Positions 56,814-64,000 of a stretch of DNA of 64,000 bases are shown one piece after another. The notes below the pieces were generated by a model that saw only the letters and a list, made by a program, of their open reading frames with translations, was not told the origin of the DNA and made no database searches. Location: the NCBI GenBank assembly GCA_027943335.1, contig BSBK01006386.1:558001-622000 (forward strand). The letters run 5' to 3'. The stretch is from Chamaecyparis obtusa. Lineage: Eukaryota; Streptophyta; Pinopsida; Cupressales; Cupressaceae. Position 1 is the first letter of the stretch. Each line of letters opens with the position of its first letter. The position numbers and the translations under genes are program-made.

Positions 56814-57587
56814 ATGACCTTCGCCAAGGCTAAAGAAAGGTCAGTGAAAAAAGGGGACAAAATAATAAAGGTAATGGTTAGGGTTATAGAAATAGTAAAC
56901 AAGATACTTCCCTCACCATTTATCTTTCGAGAAAAGGATGAAGTTGAGAACTTTGGTATGGTACTGGATAGCTTTGATAGTCACTTTGACTCATTACTAA
57001 AGACTGTAGAAGAGAAGGCAGAGGAAAATTTTTTGGAGAAGAAGTTGAGAGAAGTCTGTCAGTCCATTTCATGGGACTTAGACATTCTCAAGGCTACTAC
57101 TCTTAAGGTTAAGAGTTGTGTAACACAAGGCATGAAGATTTATAGCTACTACATAAATCCTTGTAGGCATGTAAAGAACATTGAGGGGATTATAGATAAG
57201 GATAGGGCTACTCTTGACAGTCTAATAGACAATTGCGAATCATCTTCACTAACTATGGGTGAAATGGATAAAGATACATTCAGGCTATTAGAAAAAATCA
57301 GTGTATTAGAAATAGAGAAAGGGAGATTTCTAGACAGATTTGGCTTATTGACAAGCCTATTGACCCCTAAGCTTTCAATGCTTGAGACACATCTTTTAGA
57401 GATGGAAAAATTAGAAGGTTGAATGTCTTTGTCTACACTTACAGAGCTTAAGGCAATGGAGACAACATCATATGCACTGAATGGATTGATCCATGTCAGT
57501 GAGCTACTGATAAAATCATGGGTTGAGGAAGTGAAGACCTTCGAAAACTCTTTCCAAGATGTCTTAAAACTGGTGAGTAAGCACTAA
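56814..57587 (+). pseudogene. Element C ORF2 remnant, C-terminal part
   Basis: One open frame (56814-57422) plus a short continuation in the same frame after a TGA (57420-57422) to TAA at 57585. A lysine-rich start (TFAKAKERSVKKGDKIIKVM) leads into helical segments (DSLLKTVEEKAEENFLEKKL, RLLEKISVLEIEKGRFLDR, SELLIKSWVEEVKTF). These sit where element E has its helical C-terminus (ILQESWDRTLALIMKVHSDF). Similarity is structural more than sequence-level here. Confidence 0.65.
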
Positions 57588-57850
57588 ATCCTTTTTGTAA
57601 TTAAGTTTTTGAAATTTTGAAAGAACTTTTTCTATTGATGTCAAAGGGAGAGGAAGAGAAAGAAAAATAGAGAAAAAATGAGGAGAGTAATATGTAGAAA
57701 AAAGAAAAGAAAGGGATAGAAGAAAAATAGTAAGAAGAAGAAAAAGATGAATAAAAAAAAAATTAGAAAAGAGAAAAAGAAAAGAAGAGAGTTGTATTTT
57801 GAGACTTAGTCATCTTTCTAAGTGTTTCCATTAATGCCAAAGGGAGAGAT
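57588..57850 (+). other. Element C 3' untranslated region
   Basis: Purine-rich (GAAAGAAAAATAGAG-like) and non-coding, ending AATGCCAAGGGAGAGAT-like PPT just before the 3' LTR, the same context as in element E. Confidence 0.6.
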
Positions 57851-58858
57851 TGTTGGAAAGTGATGTTTTGGGGCACTAGGGATCACTTAAGGGTTATCAT
57901 TTATGGCAACACTTATGCTAGAGTGATGGCATGATGAGAAGTTTTCTATTAGAGTCACAGTCATGAAAATGACTAAGTCCATAATTAGGATATCATGGTA
58001 TAGTGTTACAGTTTTGGTCAGTGATGAAGATGCAAGAGGTATTATGGCTTGCAAATTTAACTAAAGGTATTTTGGGGTATGTATATGCTTTAGTTAAGAG
58101 TGCATGAACTTTGGAGATCAGATTAGTGAGATTTAGTGATCTGAAGTTATGCAAAGACACTATAACAGGACATATGAGTAGTTCCAGAAAGGTTACTTGG
58201 TATAGTAAAATGCTAAGTTAGATGAATGGAGTATATTGCTGACACTTTGGTAATATAAGATCACCAACTCCATAATTATCATTTACATAATTAATCATTA
58301 TGTTTTGTATGGTATTTGTGAAGCCATCTGGATGGAAGATTTTGTATAAGTATAGAGTACTTTTATGAAAGCGATAAGTATTTTGATTGTGATGATGAAG
58401 TAATGATGCAAATATAAGAGAAGTGATTAGATGCGAGATCAGTAAGAGACAGAGTTATAACTAGAACTATGTAAGCAAGATAAGTGTTTGTATTGTTCAC
58501 CTTTAAGAGAGAGACAATTTTATTGTAAGAGCAATTTGCTCACCACCTTTAACTAAGTGTTTTGTATACCCCTAATAGGGTTTTGTATTCCTCTAACAAG
58601 AAAATGTACTATGTAAAAATCAACTCCGAATAGAGATATTATATTTTAGTGCATATTTGTGGGTACCATCCCCACCGAGGTTTTCCCTTGGCTAGGGTTT
58701 CCTTGAAAACAAATCACAATGTCATGAGTAATGTGTTGTGCTTATATGTTATTTTCATTTTATCATTTTTATGGTTTATTTATAATTGTTTGAAGTTTAA
58801 GTCAAATTTTAGTAATATTGATTCACCCCCCCCCTCTCGATATTACCTAATCCTAACA
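57851..58858 (+). repeat. Element C 3' LTR
   Basis: 1,008 bp. Starts TGTTGGAAAGTGATGTTTTG and ends CCTAATCCTAACA, followed by the GTTTC duplication (58859-58863). Confidence 0.9.
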
Positions 58859-58863
58859 GTTTC

Positions 58864-59418
58864 GACCTTATACAAAGAAAATTATGAAACCAGAGTCCCA
58901 GAGCACATCCTATCATTTGTGCTAATGATATACCTTCATAATCATGTTCCCACACTTTTCTACTCTTTCTACCTTTTATATCAACCTAAGCTCCATAAAT
59001 AGCCAGCTAGGTAGGCATTTAATTACCTTTTATATCAAACAAAACTAAAGAAAGAATGAAAAAAACATAGTGTGAAGTAATATTTAGGTCCACACATGAC
59101 CCAAGAAAAAATTCCCAACTTCACAAGATCCCATTCCCTCATATGGAACCGTTCAAGGAAAAAAACCCCACAATTCACATGAAACTGGTTGAAAATTGAT
59201 ACCTGAGGAAAACGGAGATAACTCCAAACTCCTAATGAATTAGGACTTGTGCTCTTAGGAGAAGGTACAAGAATAGGTCCTCAACATCACATTAACTTCT
59301 AATAACATGAAACCAATAGCTTAAATGGCTACAATGCAAACAACCTACAAGTACAGAAAATAGGAAATATTTTTGTTTGATGCAAGATTTCTCAAAGACC
59401 CAAGATGCTCCTGCATCA
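58864..59418 (-). repeat. Chromovirus B 5' LTR, outer part
   Basis: Continues the LTR interrupted at 32985. Ends (start on the minus strand) TGATGCAGGAGCATCTTGGG at 59418. Same family as the A and D LTRs. Confidence 0.85.
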
Positions 59419-59439
59419 ATTATACAAAGAGAGGAGAAA

Positions 59440-60178
59440 GAGGTTGATGTTATTGAGTGAAAATCTAAGAAGTCTAAAGTTTAAGTTCTGAAGCACTGAA
59501 CAAAATTGTGGTGATTTCTTGAAGAGAATTCTGAGAAGATTAGAGATGGAGATGAAAATGAATGACAGTCAATAAATCAGCATATGTGTGAAGTGGATCT
59601 ATATTTTCAAAGTGAGTTGTATGTTTTTCAGATTAGAACCTATTATTACTTTCTAACCATTATATCAATATAAATCCTTTAATCAAGGTTGACCTAACAG
59701 TTATTGTATAAATCCTTTAATCAAGGTGACATTCTAATGGAATGTTCTTAAGTCCTCTAACCAGGTCACTTTTGACAAAAAGTTTTAAATCCTTTAACAA
59801 GGTTACACCTAACAGTGTGTATGTAAACCTTTAACTGGGTTGGCTTCTCACAAAGCTCACTTCAGAAGAGTGAAAATTAGTAGCATGTTACAAAGTGGTT
59901 TTTCCCAAATTGGGTTTCCACTAGAAATCATGGTGTTATACTTGTGTGAATGATTTTTGATGTGAATGTTGTTGAAATATTAGTATTATACAAGTTAATT
60001 AATTTTGGATAGAGGATTACATGTTATATGTTTCTGATATATGCTATAGAGACTGAGCTAATTTGTTGATTAGATCTGAGTTGTTGAAGTGCTGAAAAGT
60101 TCAATTGGTACATCTAGACCTAAGGATAACTGATTCAACCCCCCACCCCCTCTTAGTTATTCTAAAATCATTCTAACA
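59440..60178 (+). repeat. LTR-like remnant H
   Basis: It ends GATAACTGATTCAACC...CTTAGTTATTC...TTCTAACA, the same architecture as the ends of the E and C LTRs (ACTGATTCA, C-rich run, CTCAGTA-like, CTAACA). It contains several AAATCCTTTAAYNNGG motifs also present in the E LTR. No partner LTR or PBS follows, so it is a truncated or solo LTR. Confidence 0.5.
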
Positions 60179-63100
60179 CCCAAATGCATGCACTATGAAT
60201 AGTTACATATTTCCTATGGGTTTCGTGAAAAATAACATAGAGCCAGAATTATGCAAAATAGGGAATAGGTGTATACAAATTTTGAGAGACTCTCCTTATA
60301 TGATGGACAAAGGGAAGTAGAAGGCCTTATACAGAGATGGAATAGGTTGACATGGGTGTTAAAGAATGATGAACCACATAACTTTATCAATTTCAGAGCC
60401 TCCATGCAATGAGTTCACTGGTATATACAATTAGGACAACAAGAAAGACTAGAATTGTGGATTCCCCTTACCTTCCAACCTCCAATCCTCTTGTGGCCAT
60501 TGTATAGATAATGAGGTAAATGAGAAATTGGAGGCAAGACAAAAAATTAAGATGGAGAATTCCAACTTCTTCTATTGGTATCTCTAGCTCCAATGGAGGA
60601 GAGAATACTAAGGGAGATCTTCAAATACTTGCCAAGATCAAGAATGTGTCTGTGTCTAGAAACTAACACTAGATCTCGTAGGGGGGAAATGATGAGGCAT
60701 ATTTATGCCATATTTTAGAAACCCTAGGATAGATTTTGAAAGTTCTTGTACTTTTTTATCATTGAAATTTACTACAGACCTATATGCTATTTTTATGTTA
60801 TTATGTGGCATGCTTCCACTAAGACATCTAGTCTAGTTTAAGCTTTAAACATGCAAACTTGGATATTAATGCTATATTACTTATGCTAGATCTATAGTTA
60901 TGTTATTATGGGTAGTTAGTTGTTTAAATATGAATGAATGTGTGCGTGTTTTGGTGAAGCATTACCTTGGATGTCTTGAATGTAACATTTAAGTGCAAGA
61001 GAATATTTAGTGAATGAAGGATTGACCAGGTGAATGTGCCTTTGTGCTGGATACCCCAACCTGATCATGCAACAAAATCAATCAATGGAGATGTTAACGC
61101 ATCTCCGGTGATGGTTTCAGGATGATCAAGGTGGAAGAAGATGAGCGTAGACTGAGTCAGAGAGTTATAAAATTCCCTAAAGAAAATATAAGAATAAGTG
61201 GGAAGCTAGATCTGTTCTTCCTCTGTCGAGATAGTTCTTTCCTTCTTTTTGGATATATTTTGTTTCATGCTTTCTAGTTTCCTATTTTATAGCTTCTAGC
61301 TTTGTAATAATGACTCTGCTTATCATATAGTGTGAGTAGTTAGTTATTAGATGTTTTTCTTTAAATAAAGCCCAGCTCCTATGTGAGAAGGAGGGCATTA
61401 TCAGTTATTTGAGTTATAGTTTTATTCTATTATTTTCTATCTTTCAAGAATCTTTGTACTATGTTTTTCAATCAATGATGAATAAAGTGTTGAGATTTAG
61501 TTTTGTGTAATTGATTTTTTGATACTCATCCAAGGGGGCCCACTTGGTGAGGAATCCACATTAGTTAGAAGTATTTCATGTAGTTTCATTTCCTTCATCT
61601 TGTTATCTCAATTCTAGTGTTGAATTGTTCTTGTAGCCAAAGTCGCAAGATAAGTTGTTGCTTCTTGTAGCCAAAGTGGTGGAATTGATAAAATGTTGTA
61701 GTTTATTTTGCAAGTCTTTGTGCCCCTTCAACATCTTTACTTCTATATTTTCCATTCCAACATTTACTTCTTATAGTTATATATTAAGCTTTCATTTCAA
61801 GAATTTGTTTCTTGCAACAACTATAGGAAAGTGTGGTCCAAGTCAGCCTTCGGTGCATATATCTTGCTAGCATGTTTCAAGTAACATGTCCCTGTGTTGA
61901 TAAATTAAATGAGTTTTTATGAGGAGAATAGTTGCTCGATAGGATTTCCAATCCCTAAGTTTTGGTGAAAGCCTAGATTTTTAATCCTTTATAAGAGCCA
62001 ATAAATTTTGTGTGAAAAATATTTGTATACTTTGAATCTTTGTTTCACATTTAAATGATATGAATATTCTATGACCTCTACGTGAACGATGGTTTTCCTA
62101 TATCTTGCTCTTAAACTACATATCAATGAACCTTAGATTTGTGGGTTTCTTTGATTAGTTCATAGGTTATTTGATCTCTTACATTATGTGAATCAAATTA
62201 GCTCATTTTGAGGGTCTTGACTTCTTATTGAAAATCCAACATTTGTTTCCTTGATCTTGGAGCTTTCACAATGGATTTGGCTTGTGAAATTTCTTGAGGG
62301 TTTCATGCACACCCACAAATATAATCAATATACTTTTGTATTCTTTCTTTGTATAATAAAAATGACTTCTAGTTTGTTTCAAAATATGGTCTAAAGGTTT
62401 TACTTGCAAAAATATCATGGGTTATTTTATATCAAACCCTTATCTCATATTACACTACCAAAGTTCTCATTCATTAGCATGGAAGCAACAAAAATACTTG
62501 AAATGATGATTTACATTTATCATTAACTCATTTGTTCCAACATATATACACCCTTCTACCAGATTCCTTGTAAGCATTATGTTTATTATATCACTCATTG
62601 TCATGAAGATCATGCTACTACCCTCATATTTATCAATGACCTTCATTCATTGTTCTAGATACTATAAAGATAATCACTGTAGCATTTGGATATCTTTCTT
62701 TTATTGTATTCTATTGATATTTATTTATATCCCTCATGTTTTATTTATTTATTAAGAGTGCTTTTCTTTTGTAACATCAAGAATTATGATCCATTTTTTT
62801 CTCATTGTAGAAGAAACTTGTAATAGTTTTGTAACTTTATTTGTTGTGCTCATACCTTGGTTGTACTTCATTGAAACAAAGCAGTGTCCTTCCATTGTAA
62901 TGTTTCAAATATATTTGTCTAGGACAGTAACTTGAGTGCTCATTTCATCCTATCCACATCATGTTTTTCTTACATTGAAAGTTGATTTGTCTCTCTCTTA
63001 TGCTGAAGATGATATCTTTCTGGCATAATGTCTTCAATAATAATAACAATAGTAATAAGGTCCTTTATTTGTATCAAATGTCTAATCATGAAAAATGGAT

Positions 63101-64000
63101 TGTACCTCTTTGTTATTTTCTATTATATTATGTATCTTTTCATTATCTTCTCATACTGGAACTTTCTTTTATAGTTACTCAATATCAAACATCTCTTATA
63201 ACATATATCTTCTTTCCATAAGCTCCTTTAATCTCATGTTGTAACTAGATTAAGATGTTTTTTTTTAAGGTTATCCTCTTCTAGTTACACATTCCTGACA
63301 TGAGTGGATCACATCTGTCTATATGGAAAGTGAAGAATTTGAATACAAGGTATGGGTGTTTGATAAATTTTGCAATCACAATTAAAAATATATATATATT
63401 TTTAGTAAAATTCTATAGTATTGTGGACTAAATTACTCCATGTATGGTCCACCTCCAATTAAAACCTTCTAATTTTATCTTACCATGAAAATCATCTTCT
63501 TCTATTAAAAAATTCTCTTATCCCCTTAATATTGGAAATATGTTATCCTTACTCCATGCTAACATCTAATCCTTTCTAACAATTTTTGATGTTTTACAAC
63601 TCTTACAACTCTATATTTCTCTACCCAATGGATACTTACTCACTACCCCCTTCATAGTTGTGGCTTCTTTAATCATTTTAACTTCTTAAATTTCAATAGG
63701 GTAACTTACTACAATCACAAAGACACTTCTTAAATCTCAAATACACTTAAAACTCCAACATGTATATAAAAATTGGATTGAACTAAGCCCGTCAATGGGA
63801 ACTAGGATCAACTTAAAACCATTTTTTTACCTTGCTTTTTCTAGACTGTCCTCAGCCATGGTGGAATAGATCATCATCTAAGAACACTAATGTAGAGCCT
63901 CAAGGCCCAAAAAGGCTCATGCACCATTAAAGGTTTCTTCCCTCACTTAAACCACACTAAATCCTTCATTTTTTTATTCATTTCCGTTTGACTGATTCAC
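60179..64000. other. Unassigned A+T-rich sequence
   Basis: 3.8 kb in which I recognise no protein, RNA or element end. Short open frames (for example 60214-60405, 61655-61870, 62982-63221) have no domain features. A segment near 61530-61560 (CCCACTTGGTGAGGAATCC) after an AATAAA-like run could be an LTR end with a primer site, but there is no second copy in the window. Confidence 0.4.

Larger units (their letters stand above)
32986..58858 (+). mobile_element. Element C: LTR retroelement without pol, carrying ORF1 and ORF2 remnants
   Basis: C spans 25.9 kb because of nested insertions (about 7.4 kb of its own sequence). GTTTC target duplications (32981-32985 and 58859-58863) flank it inside the LTR of chromovirus B. 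The 5' LTR is 32986-33495 plus 47346-47883. The 3' LTR is 57851-58858. A PBS variant TGGTATTAGAGC is at 47886 and a PPT-like AGGGAGAGA ends just before 57851. The interior holds a decayed coiled-coil/knuckle ORF1 and a decayed ORF2 collinear with ORF2 of element E. No protease, RT, RNase H or integrase is seen. The TGTTGG start and PPT context resemble Ty1/copia elements. Confidence 0.85.

Noticed and set aside
60179..64000. A host gene in the right flank
   Set aside because: No frame over about 80 codons, no recognisable exon homology and no convincing splice-bounded exons.

Overview
This is repeat-dense, A+T-rich nuclear DNA of a seed plant. The nested LTR retrotransposons, chromoviruses with a C-terminal chromodomain, initiator-Met-tRNA-type primer sites, a 5S-rRNA-derived repeat and a spliced RIBA-type riboflavin-gene exon all point to a large plant genome. 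A conifer is plausible but is not proven by the sequence. I see no intact cellular protein gene. Almost everything is transposable-element sequence, and most reading frames carry stops.

Layout, left to right. (1) 1-14094: an old minus-strand Ty3/gypsy relic (X, 389-2255 and 12420-14094) is split by a 10.16-kb minus-strand Ty3/gypsy element (Y, 2256-12419). Y has 0.92-kb LTRs, AATAG target duplications, a primer-binding site (PBS) and a polypurine tract (PPT), but it has lost its reverse transcriptase. (2) 14095-31370: the 3' end of a plus-strand chromovirus (A). Its 3' LTR is split by a 15.4-kb CACTA-like DNA transposon (P, 15702-31144; TGT duplication). P carries a RIBA exon, a tRNA-Val-like gene, subterminal TGACTAAA repeats and a nested short-bodied LTR element (Z, 18713-23105). 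(3) 31371-59418: a four-deep nest. A minus-strand chromovirus relic (B) has its LTR split by a plus-strand element without pol (C, 32986-58858, GTTTC). The 5' LTR of C is split by a second minus-strand chromovirus (D, 33496-47340, TTTTG). D is split between its zinc knuckle and protease by a young element without pol (E, 37356-44887, CAAGA). C also holds a tandem array of a small non-autonomous LTR element (F, 51849-55869, GGATA) and a duplicated 5S-rRNA-derived insert (56114-56812). (4) 59419-64000: one LTR-like remnant, then sequence in which I recognise nothing.

The most interesting content is the E/C pair. Both are LTR elements with no visible protease, reverse transcriptase or integrase. 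Both carry a coiled-coil/zinc-knuckle ORF1 and a large ORF2 (about 1,040 codons in E) that I do not recognise. ORF2 is collinear between the two despite very different LTRs. This looks like an undescribed family of protein-coding but pol-less retroelements that would have to borrow enzymes from a partner. P is a second candidate system: a gene-capturing CACTA-like element.

LTR comparisons by eye suggest E is youngest (LTRs differ at only a handful of sites plus one 18-bp repeat unit), then Y (roughly 2-3% different), with D much older (roughly 10%).
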